Source: Vibrio aerogenes (GTDB lineage: Bacteria; Pseudomonadota; Gammaproteobacteria; Enterobacterales; Vibrionaceae). Taken from it: a stretch of DNA of 64,000 nucleotides. The DNA is taken from NCBI RefSeq assembly GCF_024346755.1, contig NZ_AP024861.1, forward strand, positions 2,976,001 through 3,040,000, written 5' to 3'. Each line of letters opens with the position of its first letter. Positions within the stretch are counted from its first letter, which is position 1. Both the position numbers and the translations under genes were made by a program. Below the pieces are notes generated by a model, which was given only the letters and a program-made list of their open reading frames with translations, had not been told where the DNA came from and ran no database searches. Below are positions 1 through 8,854 of the stretch, in pieces.

Positions 1-392
1 TTTTTTCTGACCAGTTCTTTCTTGCGCTGATAATTTTTTTCAGCTTCCAGATAAATCGCTCTGGTCTGAAATACTTTGGCCTGTGCAGCAGCAACATCTT
101 CCGGACGTTCACCATTAGTAAGCTTTTGCAAATAAGCTGTAGCCCTCGCTTGTTCAGCTTTTGCCTGATCTAAAACAGCTAATTGATTTCTTGTATCCAA
201 CCGGACCAGAACCTGACCTTTTTTTACGGTCTGCCCTTCTTTTACCGGCAAACTTCTGATGATTTCAGCAGCGGTTGCTTTCAGGGTTATCCGGTCACGT
301 TCCAGCATTCCGAGCGCCAGGCTCCCGGACTCTGACCGGCATCCGGTCAGCCATATGATAAATAGCAGAGAACATAACACATATCGATTCAT
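1..392 (-). CDS. HlyD-family efflux adaptor lipoprotein (partial, N-terminal part)
   Basis: The gene starts at ATG 392 and runs off the left edge, so only about 130 residues are visible. The N-terminus is a short hydrophobic stretch ending in a lipobox (L-T-G-C, Cys18), which predicts an inner-membrane or periplasm-facing lipoprotein. Next comes a biotinyl/lipoyl-like half motif (VKEGQTVKKGQVLVRLD, about residues 50-66), and then an Ala/Lys/Gln-rich helical stretch typical of the adaptor coiled-coil hairpin. These features match periplasmic adaptor (membrane fusion) proteins of RND or ABC efflux systems. The partner transporter should lie to the left and cannot be seen. The substrate is unknown. 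The gene is divergent from oppA. Confidence 0.75.
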   Translation of the reverse strand, partial: MNRYVLCSLLFIIWLTGCRSESGSLALGMLERDRITLKATAAEIIRSLPVKEGQTVKKGQVLVRLDTRNQLAVLDQAKAEQARATAYLQKLTNGERPEDVAAAQAKVFQTRAIYLEAEKNYQRKKELVRK

Positions 393-927
393 ATAAAGCT
401 CCCGGTATTTACAAAATTAATAATTCACAAAAATTATATGCTTGAACTGAAATATAAAAAAAGACGAATAATCAACCAATACTAATCATTTGATTAATTA
501 CCTGACTCTGCTGACTTTTAATCCGGTTTTTTTGCATTTATCAGTCACTCAGGCCAACTTGTATACCGCCAATAACCCATTGAATATTAATGCAAAAAAT
601 ATGAATTAAAATTTCAAAGTGGTCTTAAAAAGGTTCAAAAACCCGTTTTTAATCACACAATAATCCTCCAATGAAATCCTTTGCATTAGAGCAGTTCAAC
701 TAACACAAGCAACAAATAAAGATTAAGAAACCACCAAGAAACAAAATATCGGAACATAACACCAATCAATGGAGTGAAAATAGTAAATTGGCCTGATAAT
801 TGTTAGTATACCGTGATCTTTTATTCGCGATTCAATAAGATTATAGTGGCATAATCATTATGCTTTATATTAATTGAGTCCGGATAACAAATTCAGGGAT
901 ACAACAAATAAAAATTGGAGTTTTTAA
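393..927. other. Intergenic region between the efflux adaptor gene and oppA
   Basis: These 535 bases of AT-rich DNA between divergent genes must hold both promoters. I see no convincing ORF. A ribosome binding site (TTGGAG) lies just before the oppA ATG. No strong hairpin-plus-T terminator or clear operator was found. The length suggests a long 5' leader for oppA, which in other gammaproteobacteria is a target of regulatory small RNAs, but no specific site can be shown here. Confidence 0.5.
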
Positions 928-2559
928 ATGCGCAAAAACAACATTTCTAAGGGGCTTCTTTTAAGCACCTGCATCTCGGCTGCGATTGCTTCTGTTTCAG
1001 TACAGGCAGCCCATGTTCCGGCAGGAACAAAACTGGCACCCGTACAGGAACTGGTGCGTGGTAACGGTTCTGAAGTCGCTTCAATTGACCCACATAAAGT
1101 TGAAGGTGTACCCGAATCTCATGTCATCAGGGATGTACTTGAAGGCCTGGTGAATTCAGATGCTGAAGGAAATATTGTTCCCGGTGTCGCCGAAAGCTGG
1201 GAAACAAAAGATAATAAAACTTTTACTTTTCATTTAAGAAAAGATGCCAAGTGGTCCAATGGCGACCCTGTCACAGCTGAAGATTTTGTATATAGTTTTG
1301 AGCGTGTTGTTGATCCTGCGACCGCTTCTCCTTATTCATGGTATATGGAAATCGCAAACATTGTGAATGCGTCCGATATCATCGCTGGAAAAAAAGATAA
1401 ATCGACACTGGGTGTGAAAGCCATCGATGCCTATACATTCCAGGTCACACTGGATAAACCGACCTCTTATTTTGTTAAAATGATGGCACACACCACAGTC
1501 AAGCCTGTACATAGAGCTACGGTTGAAAAATGGGGTAGCAAGTGGACACGTCCGGAGCATTTTGTTGGCAACGGCGCCTACGTGCCAGACACATGGGTCG
1601 TCAACGAACGTTTGGTTCTCAAACGTAATCCGAAATACTGGGATAATGCACATACCGTCATTAATAAAGTCACTTTCCTGCCAATTGAAAGTCAGGTTTC
1701 AGAAATGAACCGTTTCCTTGCCGGCGAAATGGACTTTACTTATGAGATTCCGGTTGAGCACTTCAAACGTCTGAAAAAAGAACATCCTGAATCTGTTTCT
1801 GTCACGGGTAACCTCTGTAGTTATTACTATGATTTCAACAATAAACAGAAACCATTTGATGATGTTCGTGTCCGTAAAGCACTGTCTTATGCCATCGACA
1901 GAGATATCATTGCTAAGGCCATTATGGGACAGGGTGAAAAACCAGCGTATTTCTTTACACCAGAAATCATTGCAGGATTTACTCCAGTCATGCCAGCCTA
2001 TGGCAAAATGACACAAAAAGAGCGGAACAAAAAAGCAAAAGAATTGCTGGCAGAAGCCGGGTATTCAAAACAGAACCCGTTGAATTTCACCTTGATTTAC
2101 AACACCTCAGATAACCACAAAAAAGTCGCGACGGCGATTCAGTCCATGTGGAAACGGACTCTTGGTGTCAATATCCAGCTGGAAAACCAGGAATGGAAAA
2201 CGTTCATTACCAAACGCCGTGAAGGTGACTATCAGGTTGCACGTGATGGATGGTGCGGTGACTACAACGAAGCTTCGACTTTCCTCTCTCTGATGCAATC
2301 GAACAATACTTCAAACAATGCGAAGTATAATAGTAAAGAATATGATGAAACCATGGATCAGGCCATTCTCAGTTCATCAGATGCAGAAAGAAATAAACTG
2401 TATGAGCACGCAGAAGAACTGCTGACCAGAGATATGCCAATTGCCCCGATTTATCAGTATGTAAAATCCCGCCTGCTTTCTCCACGTGTTGGCGGTTACC
2501 CATATCATAATGCCGAAGAAAAAATCTATACCAAGGATTTATATATCAAGGCAAAATAA
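928..2559 (+). CDS. oppA: Oligopeptide ABC transporter, periplasmic substrate-binding protein OppA
   Basis: This 543-residue protein belongs to the SBP_bac_5 family of peptide-binding proteins. It starts with a Sec signal peptide (basic N-terminus, hydrophobic core to about residue 26, cleavage near VQA-AH), so the mature protein is periplasmic. The body has the family hallmarks around residues 50-130 (GSEVASIDPHK, LEGLVNSDAEGNIVPGVAESWE, then a KDAKWSNGDPVTAEDF region). It binds oligopeptides and delivers them to OppBC. It is the first gene of oppABCDF, set off from oppB by 97 bases holding a hairpin, a usual arrangement for making the binding protein in excess over the membrane parts. Length is normal for OppA. 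Which peptides it prefers cannot be read from sequence. Confidence 0.93.
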   Translation: MRKNNISKGLLLSTCISAAIASVSVQAAHVPAGTKLAPVQELVRGNGSEVASIDPHKVEGVPESHVIRDVLEGLVNSDAEGNIVPGVAESWETKDNKTFTFHLRKDAKWSNGDPVTAEDFVYSFERVVDPATASPYSWYMEIANIVNASDIIAGKKDKSTLGVKAIDAYTFQVTLDKPTSYFVKMMAHTTVKPVHRATVEKWGSKWTRPEHFVGNGAYVPDTWVVNERLVLKRNPKYWDNAHTVINKVTFLPIESQVSEMNRFLAGEMDFTYEIPVEHFKRLKKEHPESVSVTGNLCSYYYDFNNKQKPFDDVRVRKALSYAIDRDIIAKAIMGQGEKPAYFFTPEIIAGFTPVMPAYGKMTQKERNKKAKELLAEAGYSKQNPLNFTLIYNTSDNHKKVATAIQSMWKRTLGVNIQLENQEWKTFITKRREGDYQVARDGWCGDYNEASTFLSLMQSNNTSNNAKYNSKEYDETMDQAILSSSDAERNKLYEHAEELLTRDMPIAPIYQYVKSRLLSPRVGGYPYHNAEEKIYTKDLYIKAK

Positions 2560-2591
2560 TATCCGCTTAAAACTATAATCAGATAATCAGG

Positions 2592-2624
2592 CGTGCATGT
2601 AATTGATACATGCACGGCCTTTTT
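2592..2624 (+). terminator. Intercistronic hairpin with T-tract after oppA (attenuating terminator)
   Basis: A perfect 10-bp stem (CGTGCATGTA at 2592-2601 and its complement at 2607-2616) with a 5-base loop is followed by GCC and a T-run. It sits inside the opp operon between oppA and oppB. It could act as a partial terminator or an mRNA 3'-end stabiliser that raises OppA relative to the downstream transporter proteins. Confidence 0.8.
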
Positions 2625-2656
2625 AATCTATATTTTTCAAAAAGAAGAGTGAGTTT

Positions 2657-3577
2657 ATGTTTAAATTCATCGCCAAAAGGATTTTGGAGGCGATTCCGAC
2701 TTTGTTGGTTTTAATCACCGTATCCTTTTTTTTAATGCGTTTTGCACCCGGAAGCCCTTTTTCCAGTGAGCGCGGACTGCCGCCACAGGTCATGGCAAAT
2801 ATCAATGCTGAATATGGTTTGGATAAACCTGTCAGCAGCCAGTATTTCACTTATCTGACCAACATTTTACAGGGAAATTTTGGCCCTTCATTTAAATACA
2901 AAGATTACACGGTTAATGAGTTGATTGCCGGCGCATTACCAGTTTCAGCAAAAGTCGGTGCCGTCGCATTTGTATTTACAGTTTTTTTTGGTGTTGCTAT
3001 CGGGACGATCTCAGCACTCAAACAAAATACCTGGATCGATTATACGGTCATGGCCACAACCATGCTGGGAATCGTGATTCCCTCATTTGTATTTGCTCCG
3101 GTCTTGATTTACGTATTTGCAATCAATCTGGAATGGTTCCCGGCCGGCGGCTGGAATGACGGCTCATTCTACTATATGACGCTTCCGGTACTGGGCATGT
3201 CCATGCTTTACATTGCGACTTTTGCCCGGATTACGCGTGGTTCAATGATTGAAACACTTAACAGTAACTTTATCCGGACTGCCCGGGCCAAAGGATTAAG
3301 CTATCGCTATATCATCATAAAGCATGCTTTGAAACCCGCTTTGTTACCTGTCGTTTCCTATATGGGCCCTGCATTTGTCGGGATTATTACCGGATCAGTC
3401 GTGATTGAAACAATTTTTGGTCTGCCGGGTATCGGTAAACTCTTCGTCAATGCTGCATTTAACCGCGACTATTCACTGGTACTCGGAATTACCATTTTAA
3501 TTGGCTTCCTGTTCATTCTGTTCAATATGATTGTCGATATCCTGCTGGCTTATATCGACCCTAAAATCCGCTATTAG
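2657..3577 (+). CDS. oppB: Oligopeptide ABC transporter, permease OppB
   Basis: A 306-residue inner-membrane permease with an N-terminal membrane segment, several later hydrophobic segments and the BPD_transp_1 cytoplasmic EAA-type loop (RTARAKGLSYRYIIIKHALK, about residues 214-233), which docks on the ATPases. With OppC it forms the channel for peptide import. The length matches OppB (306 in E. coli). The ribosome binding site before ATG 2657 is weak (AAGAGTGAG), consistent with post-transcriptional control. A segment of the oppF 3' UTR can pair over this start codon (see findings). It is separated from oppC by 10 bases. Confidence 0.94.
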   Translation: MFKFIAKRILEAIPTLLVLITVSFFLMRFAPGSPFSSERGLPPQVMANINAEYGLDKPVSSQYFTYLTNILQGNFGPSFKYKDYTVNELIAGALPVSAKVGAVAFVFTVFFGVAIGTISALKQNTWIDYTVMATTMLGIVIPSFVFAPVLIYVFAINLEWFPAGGWNDGSFYYMTLPVLGMSMLYIATFARITRGSMIETLNSNFIRTARAKGLSYRYIIIKHALKPALLPVVSYMGPAFVGIITGSVVIETIFGLPGIGKLFVNAAFNRDYSLVLGITILIGFLFILFNMIVDILLAYIDPKIRY

Positions 3578-3587
3578 GGAGATAAAG

Positions 3588-4490
3588 ATGATAGCGAAAA
3601 AAGATAATCTGGAAGCAATAGAAAAATTTGCTGATCAGCTCGAGATTGAAGGTCGCAGCCTGTGGCAGGATGCAAGAATCCGGTTTATGAAAAATAAAGC
3701 GGCCATGACAAGTTTGGTCATTCTGGTATTCATTACACTGGCTGTACTCATACTGCCACATTTTGCGCAATTTGAATTTGACGAAACAGACTGGTACGCA
3801 ATGAATGCCGCACCTTCTGCAGAGCATTTATTTGGTACAGATGCTCTGGGGCGTGATCTTTACGTCAGAACATTAACCGGTGGTCAGATTTCACTCGCAG
3901 TGGGCGTGATGGGTGCCTTTGTTGCTGTGATTATAGGCACTTTATATGGGGCAACCTCTGGGTTTATCGGTGGCAGAACTGACCGGGTGATGATGCGGAT
4001 TCTGGAAATTCTGTACGCCATCCCATTTATGTTTTTTGTCATTGTATTAGTGACCTTTTTCGGCCGGAATATTATGTTGATATTCGTTGCAATAGGGGCG
4101 ATTTCCTGGCTGGATATGGCGCGGATCGTCCGGGGTCAGACACTCAGCCTTCGCAGCAAAGAATTCATCGAAGCTGCCCACGTTTGTGGGGTCAGTAACC
4201 GGTACATTATCACCCGTCACATCGTCCCAAATGTCTTGGGTGTCGTTGTGGTTTATGCAACCTTGCTGATTCCGAATATGATTTTGATTGAATCATTTCT
4301 ATCTTTCCTTGGCTTAGGGGTTCAGGAACCGAATACCAGCTGGGGAGCATTGTTACAAGAAGGTGCAAATACAATGGATCTGGCGGTATGGCAGCTTGCT
4401 TTCCCGGCAGCATTCATGGTGGTTACCCTCTTCTGTTTCAACTATGTGGGTGACGGATTACGTGACGCACTCGACCCGAAAGACAGATAA
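3588..4490 (+). CDS. oppC: Oligopeptide ABC transporter, permease OppC
   Basis: A 300-residue permease with an N-terminal OppC_N-type segment, a first membrane span about residues 37-60, and the conserved EAA loop near residues 193-212 (EAAHVCGVSNRYIITRH). I place the start at ATG 3588, preceded by GGGAG. An upstream in-frame start at 3531 lies inside oppB and would add 19 residues unlike the family. It pairs with OppB in the inner membrane. It is 15 bases from oppD in the same operon. Confidence 0.94.
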   Translation: MIAKKDNLEAIEKFADQLEIEGRSLWQDARIRFMKNKAAMTSLVILVFITLAVLILPHFAQFEFDETDWYAMNAAPSAEHLFGTDALGRDLYVRTLTGGQISLAVGVMGAFVAVIIGTLYGATSGFIGGRTDRVMMRILEILYAIPFMFFVIVLVTFFGRNIMLIFVAIGAISWLDMARIVRGQTLSLRSKEFIEAAHVCGVSNRYIITRHIVPNVLGVVVVYATLLIPNMILIESFLSFLGLGVQEPNTSWGALLQEGANTMDLAVWQLAFPAAFMVVTLFCFNYVGDGLRDALDPKDR

Positions 4491-4505
4491 GCACAGGAGC
4501 AAAGA

Positions 4506-5477
4506 ATGAATCTACTCGAAGTGAAAGATCTGCGCGTTGAGTTCACCACACCCGACGGAATCGTCACCGCAGTCAATGACCTGAATTTTGCACTCAATCA
4601 GGGAGAGACACTGGGCATTGTCGGTGAGTCCGGCTCAGGTAAATCTCAGACGGTATTTGCCATGATGGGATTACTGGCAAAAAACGGAAAAATCAGTGGC
4701 AGCGCCCAGTTTGAAGGGAAAGAAATTTTAAATTTACCGGAAAAACAGCTGAACAAAATCCGTGCTTCGCAAATGTCGATGATTTTTCAGGATCCGATGA
4801 CATCACTAAATCCTTATATGAAAGTCAGCGATCAGCTTACTGAGGTATTGATTAAGCATAAAGGCATCAGCAAGGCTGCCGCACTGGAAGAATCGGTTCA
4901 GATGCTCGAAGCAGTCAAAATTCCGGAAGCCCGTAAACGGGTGACGATGTATCCGCATGAATTCTCCGGTGGTATGCGCCAGCGGGTCATGATCGCAATG
5001 TCTCTTCTCTGCCGCCCGAAACTTTTAATTGCGGATGAGCCAACGACAGCACTTGATGTCACAGTTCAGGCTCAGATCATGGATCTGCTCAATGAACTGA
5101 AAAAAGAGTTTAATACAGCCATTATCATGATCACCCATGATCTTGGCGTTGTTGCTGGTTCCTGTGATAAGGTTCTGGTCATGTACGCAGGCAGAACCAT
5201 GGAATATGGCAATGTTGACGATATCTTCTATCATCCGAGCCATCCTTACACTGAAGGTCTGTTAAAAGCGATTCCACGTCTGGATACCGAAGGGGAAATA
5301 TTGCCAACCATTTCCGGCAACCCACCCAACCTGCTCCATCTTCCACCAGGCTGCCCGTATCAGGAACGTTGTCACCGGGCAACGGAAGACTGTACGTATA
5401 AAGCACCTTTGCTGACGCCATTTGGTGAGAATCGCCAACGGGCTTGTTTTTCTGACTGGGAGACATGGGAAAAATGA
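4506..5477 (+). CDS. oppD: Oligopeptide ABC transporter, ATPase OppD
   Basis: A 323-residue ABC ATPase. Walker A is GESGSGKS at residues 40-47. The Q-loop lies near IFQDPMTSLNP, the signature is FSGGMRQR, Walker B is LLIADEPTTALD, and the switch His is in ITHDLGVV. The C-terminal oligo_HPY extension carries spaced cysteines (PGCPYQERC, then DCTYK), as usual in OppD/DppD. It energises import together with OppF. Its stop overlaps the OppF start region, implying translational coupling. An AGGAG ribosome binding site precedes ATG 4506. Confidence 0.95.
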   Translation: MNLLEVKDLRVEFTTPDGIVTAVNDLNFALNQGETLGIVGESGSGKSQTVFAMMGLLAKNGKISGSAQFEGKEILNLPEKQLNKIRASQMSMIFQDPMTSLNPYMKVSDQLTEVLIKHKGISKAAALEESVQMLEAVKIPEARKRVTMYPHEFSGGMRQRVMIAMSLLCRPKLLIADEPTTALDVTVQAQIMDLLNELKKEFNTAIIMITHDLGVVAGSCDKVLVMYAGRTMEYGNVDDIFYHPSHPYTEGLLKAIPRLDTEGEILPTISGNPPNLLHLPPGCPYQERCHRATEDCTYKAPLLTPFGENRQRACFSDWETWEK

Positions 5478-6460
5478 ACGATAAACCACTGATTTTAGAT
5501 GTAAAGTCACTCAAAGTTCACTTTCAGATTTCTTCTTCATCTGCATGGCCATGGGCGAAACCGTCAGCACTCAAAGCCGTTGATGGTGTCAATGTACAAC
5601 TTTATGAAGGTGAAACCTTAGGTGTGGTTGGTGAATCCGGCTGTGGTAAATCAACATTTGCCCGCGCAATTATCGGGCTGGTTCAAGCCACTGAAGGGGA
5701 AATTCTGTGGCTTGGGCAGGATTTGACCCGGATGAAAGAAGTCCGGCGGCGGGATACCCGTAAAGAAATACAGATGATTTTCCAGGATCCACTGGCCTCC
5801 CTGAACCCGCGGATGACGATTGGTGATATCATTGCTGAACCGTTGAAAACGTTTTATCCGGAATTATCTAAAATTGAGGTAAAAGACCGGGTGAAAGAGA
5901 TGATGATGCGGGTTGGTTTATTACCGAACCTGATTAACCGGTATCCCCATGAATTCTCTGGCGGACAATGCCAAAGGATCGGTATCGCAAGAGCACTGAT
6001 CCTGAAGCCTAAAATGATTATCTGTGATGAACCCGTCTCGGCTCTGGATGTTTCCATTCAGGCTCAGGTAGTCAACCTGCTGAAAGAATTACAGAAAGAG
6101 CTCGGTTTAAGCCTGGTATTTATTGCACATGATTTATCCGTCGTGAAACATATCTCAGATCGGGTGATGGTGATGTACCTGGGGAATGTCGTCGAGGTTG
6201 GTGAAACAAAAGCCTTGTTTGCTAACCCGAAACATCCCTATACCAAAGCTCTTATGTCAGCAGTTCCTATTCCTGATCCAAAGCTGGAACGTGAGAAGCA
6301 AATTCAGATGCTGGAAGGCGATTTACCTTCTCCAATGAATCCGCCTTCCGGGTGCGTGTTCCGGACCCGTTGTCCGGTCGCAACAAGCAATTGTGCTCAG
6401 ACAAAGCCGGTTTTAAAAGGTGAAGACATTCATTCGGCATCATGCTTGCTGATTGATTAA
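5465..6460 (+). CDS. oppF: Oligopeptide ABC transporter, ATPase OppF
   Basis: A 331-residue ABC ATPase (328 if the second start is used) with Walker A GESGCGKS, Q-loop IFQDPLASLNP, signature FSGGQCQR, Walker B MIICDEPVSALD and switch HDLSVV. The C-terminal oligo_HPY segment has the CVFRTRCP cysteine pair. Two starts are possible. ATG 5465 follows GGGAG at only 2 bases spacing. ATG 5474 overlaps the oppD stop as ATGA and follows GGGA. Either gives tight coupling to oppD. It is the last gene of the operon, and its 3' UTR ends in a strong terminator. Confidence 0.94.
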   Translation: MGKMNDKPLILDVKSLKVHFQISSSSAWPWAKPSALKAVDGVNVQLYEGETLGVVGESGCGKSTFARAIIGLVQATEGEILWLGQDLTRMKEVRRRDTRKEIQMIFQDPLASLNPRMTIGDIIAEPLKTFYPELSKIEVKDRVKEMMMRVGLLPNLINRYPHEFSGGQCQRIGIARALILKPKMIICDEPVSALDVSIQAQVVNLLKELQKELGLSLVFIAHDLSVVKHISDRVMVMYLGNVVEVGETKALFANPKHPYTKALMSAVPIPDPKLEREKQIQMLEGDLPSPMNPPSGCVFRTRCPVATSNCAQTKPVLKGEDIHSASCLLID

Positions 6461-6537
6461 CTCAGATCATCAGACATGAACAACGGCTTGATTGTTTGAC
6501 TACAGGCAGAAGCTTAAGTGCTTCTGCCTGTTTTTTT
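6461..6537 (+). ncRNA. oppF 3' UTR, likely OppZ-type 3'-derived small RNA
   Basis: In V. cholerae the 3' UTR of oppABCDF is processed into the small RNA OppZ, which represses oppB translation in the same operon. Here the segment between the oppF stop and the terminator is short and ends in a perfect Rho-independent terminator, as expected for such an RNA. Bases 6472-6481 (AGACATGAAC) can pair over 10 bases, two of them G-U, with 2653-2662, which spans the oppB ATG. The processing site is not visible in sequence, so the mature 5' end is unknown. Function is inferred from synteny and this pairing. Confidence 0.55.
6503..6537 (+). terminator. Rho-independent terminator of oppABCDF
   Basis: Perfect 11-bp stem (CAGGCAGAAGC at 6503-6513, complement at 6520-6530), 6-base loop, then seven T residues at 6531-6537. 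Confidence 0.95.
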
Positions 6538-6601
6538 GTTGAGTTTCTGTAAAGAATCGAGTTGAATAAATCTTCTGTGCTATCAGCTAAAAGGAATTAT
6601 C

Positions 6602-6910
6602 ATGGGGCGTCCCAAAATACCACGCACAATTTGCGGTAAGCCTGCAAGTACCTGTTTCAAACCCAATGGAAGACCAATGAGTGAACTTGCCCGGATATGG
6701 CTGGATCCTGATGAATTCGAAGCTTTACGGCTGGTCGATTATGAAAAGATGTTGCAGCAGGACGCAGCTGCAAAAATGCAGGTTTCCCGTCAAACATTAG
6801 CAAATCTTGTCAAATCCGCCCGGCAAAAAGTGACTGACTGCCTCATCAATGGGAAAGCATTAATGATGTCAGGAGAAGAACATCCCATGCATATCAATGG
6901 TGATGAATAA
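6602..6910 (+). CDS. DUF134 (UPF0251) family DNA-binding protein
   Basis: A 102-residue small protein of the DUF134 family. The N-terminus has the family motif GRPKIPRTI followed by a CFKP segment. The middle has a sigma70 region 4-like helix-turn-helix (DEFEALRLVDYEKMLQQDAAAKMQVSRQTLANLVKSARQK, about residues 37-77, where the recognition helix is VSRQTLANL). It is probably a transcription regulator or nucleic acid-binding protein; no target is known. A clear AAAGGA ribosome binding site precedes ATG 6602. It stands alone after the opp terminator. Confidence 0.85.
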   Translation: MGRPKIPRTICGKPASTCFKPNGRPMSELARIWLDPDEFEALRLVDYEKMLQQDAAAKMQVSRQTLANLVKSARQKVTDCLINGKALMMSGEEHPMHINGDE

Positions 6911-6954
6911 AAGGGCAAACGCTGTGATGGTTTACCCTGAAACATAAAACCGTA

Positions 6955-7701
6955 CTATTTTAATTTATAAACAACATCAACCCGATCATTAAAAATAATA
7001 CTTTTATCATTATATGTTGGTACAGAAGGTACTGCCGTCTTCATTGATGCCGTAAACATCCTGTTCTCCAGCATAACATTGTCATTGTTAACATTTTCTA
7101 CATAGTTAATTGACCATACCCGATCTAATTCTGCTCCGAACTCACTGGCCAGCTCCAAAGCCTTTTTAGCTGCATCATCTGCGGCAAGTCTTCTGGCTTC
7201 TTCCTGATATTCTTTGTGCTTACTGGAAATCAAACGAATATTACTTAAATCCGTTGCACCTTCAATCAGCATCTGATCAAGGTACGCTCCCAGTTCATCT
7301 AACTTTTTGACAGTGACTTCAATATCACGTTCGGCCGCATAGCCTTTAAAGGTCGTATTTCCATTTTGATCTCTTCGGTGAACCGGACGAAGCCATAGCT
7401 GAGCACTGGAAACCGCTTTTCGATCAAGTCCGGCCTTTTTTAAGCTTGTCAAAATATTAGCTACTTTTTTATCTACATCCTGTTTACAGTCAATCGCTTT
7501 TTTACTTTCAGCTCTGACTTTCACTGAAAATTTTGCCCGATCGGGCGTGGCAACAACGGTTGAATATCCAGATAAAGAGATATAGGGACTTTCAGATAAA
7601 TTAAAATTATCCTGAGTATTTGCCGCCGCGAAACCAGACAGACCTGAACTCAAAAATAGCAAACAAGCCTTACTTACAAATTTGGTATAGATTTTATTCA
7701 T
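6955..7701 (-). CDS. SIMPL-domain (DUF541) periplasmic protein, YggE-like
   Basis: A 248-residue protein with a Sec signal peptide (about residues 1-27, cleavage near FAAA) and one SIMPL/DUF541 domain over most of the mature chain. Recognisable parts are the start of the domain (ISLSGYSTVVATPDRAKFSVKV) and the DDAAKKALELASEFGAELDRV helix. E. coli YggE is linked to oxidative-stress defence, but its biochemical role is not established. The gene is single, with its own upstream region. Assignment to the domain family is firm; function is not. Confidence 0.85.
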   Translation of the reverse strand: MNKIYTKFVSKACLLFLSSGLSGFAAANTQDNFNLSESPYISLSGYSTVVATPDRAKFSVKVRAESKKAIDCKQDVDKKVANILTSLKKAGLDRKAVSSAQLWLRPVHRRDQNGNTTFKGYAAERDIEVTVKKLDELGAYLDQMLIEGATDLSNIRLISSKHKEYQEEARRLAADDAAKKALELASEFGAELDRVWSINYVENVNNDNVMLENRMFTASMKTAVPSVPTYNDKSIIFNDRVDVVYKLK

Positions 7702-7826
7702 TCATCATATCCTCTTCATATTCAGTCATTGCATAGACAGCAAATTCAGTCACTACCCAAGATACAACGTTAAGTTCACCGGGTACATAAAAACAGGTAT
7801 GAAACTCTCACTTCATCCAAAGTAAA

Positions 7827-7847
7827 GCAGCCTCCCATGGAGGCTGC
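7827..7847 (-). terminator. Hairpin downstream of the LNS2 phosphatase gene
   Basis: A perfect 9-bp GC-rich stem (GCAGCCTCC at 7827-7835, complement at 7839-7847) with a 3-base loop, 24 bases past the stop of the minus-strand gene. In the minus-strand RNA it is preceded by seven U and followed by UUUACUUU. It is probably a terminator, though the trailing U-run is imperfect. Confidence 0.6.
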
Positions 7848-7870
7848 AAAAAAATAACTTCGTCTTTGTT

Positions 7871-8854
7871 TTAAAGTGAACGGCATTGTGCGTTTGGTGT
7901 TGAGTTAACCACATCAGAGATATGAGAAAGATAATCATCCGGAATCGGCTGTGTACCGGATTCACCAGCATGTTTACCTATGATATAGGTCTCTGCTTTT
8001 GGGATACCGGCGAGTTCATATGCCTCAATATCGGTTGTTGCATTACCGTAAACCCGGATAATATCCACGCCATGACTGATTAACTGCTTAATATAGCCAG
8101 CTTTATAGTCTGCTTTACCCGTTGGCTCAAGTAACTCACCATTGGCGTCCAGGTGCATGTGAAAGACCGGAAGACCTTCTGCTGTCAGCCAGCTACGGGA
8201 ACCTTTTGCTAACCAATATGGACGTGCGGTCAGATAAATAATCCGGTAGTTTTTCGCCTGATACGCTTTCACCATATCAGCCGCACCCGCATACGCCTTA
8301 GCTTTTGAAAAACCCAGATAATCACCAACAGCTTCAGAATCACTTTGTGTCAATGTGCCATCGATATCGAACAGAACCGCTTTTTCATTCTCTTGCACAA
8401 CACTTAAATAACCGGTTGTCGAAGATAAATCTCCGGCAACAACCATATAAACCCGGTAATCTCCGGCTGGCCGACGACCTAAGTTTACATAGATTTTACC
8501 GTCAGAATCGGTTGTATAATCACCCAGATATTCCCAGTCAGACATACCTGTACCAAAGATATAAGCATGGATGCTCTCATCCTCCAAATCTTTATGCAGG
8601 GCAAAATCATAATCGAATTTACCGACCATTACTGCAGTATCACCTTCAGAAACCAGAACATCATGCGCCATATGATATGGTGTATAAAATTTTGATAATA
8701 AACGGTTTTTAATATGATCGAACTGAACTTTTTCAGGGGCAGGTTCCTGGGGTGAATGATTAACCGGGGAAAGATCCGGACAAACAGCCGAATATGCACT
8801 ACTACAAACAACCAGTGCACATACAGAGACCACCACTAACCATAAACGTTGCAT
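7871..8854 (-). CDS. Exported LNS2 (lipin-like) HAD phosphatase domain protein
   Basis: I set the start at ATG 8854, behind a GGAG ribosome binding site and at the head of a clear signal peptide (MQRLWLVVVSVCALVVCSSAYSA). A longer frame to 8896 adds 14 residues with no such logic. The mature protein has a beta-rich N-terminal domain (about residues 30-150), then a HAD-type LNS2 domain. Motif I is FDIDGTLTQSD (DIDGT at 163-167), motif II lies at YLTARPYW, and a conserved Lys segment is at GKADYKAGYI. LNS2 is the catalytic domain of lipin phosphatidate phosphatases. Related bacterial proteins are often labelled phosphatidylinositol transfer protein, a label the sequence does not support. Substrate is unknown. 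Export to the periplasm or beyond is predicted. Confidence 0.75.
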   Translation of the reverse strand: MQRLWLVVVSVCALVVCSSAYSAVCPDLSPVNHSPQEPAPEKVQFDHIKNRLLSKFYTPYHMAHDVLVSEGDTAVMVGKFDYDFALHKDLEDESIHAYIFGTGMSDWEYLGDYTTDSDGKIYVNLGRRPAGDYRVYMVVAGDLSSTTGYLSVVQENEKAVLFDIDGTLTQSDSEAVGDYLGFSKAKAYAGAADMVKAYQAKNYRIIYLTARPYWLAKGSRSWLTAEGLPVFHMHLDANGELLEPTGKADYKAGYIKQLISHGVDIIRVYGNATTDIEAYELAGIPKAETYIIGKHAGESGTQPIPDDYLSHISDVVNSTPNAQCRSL

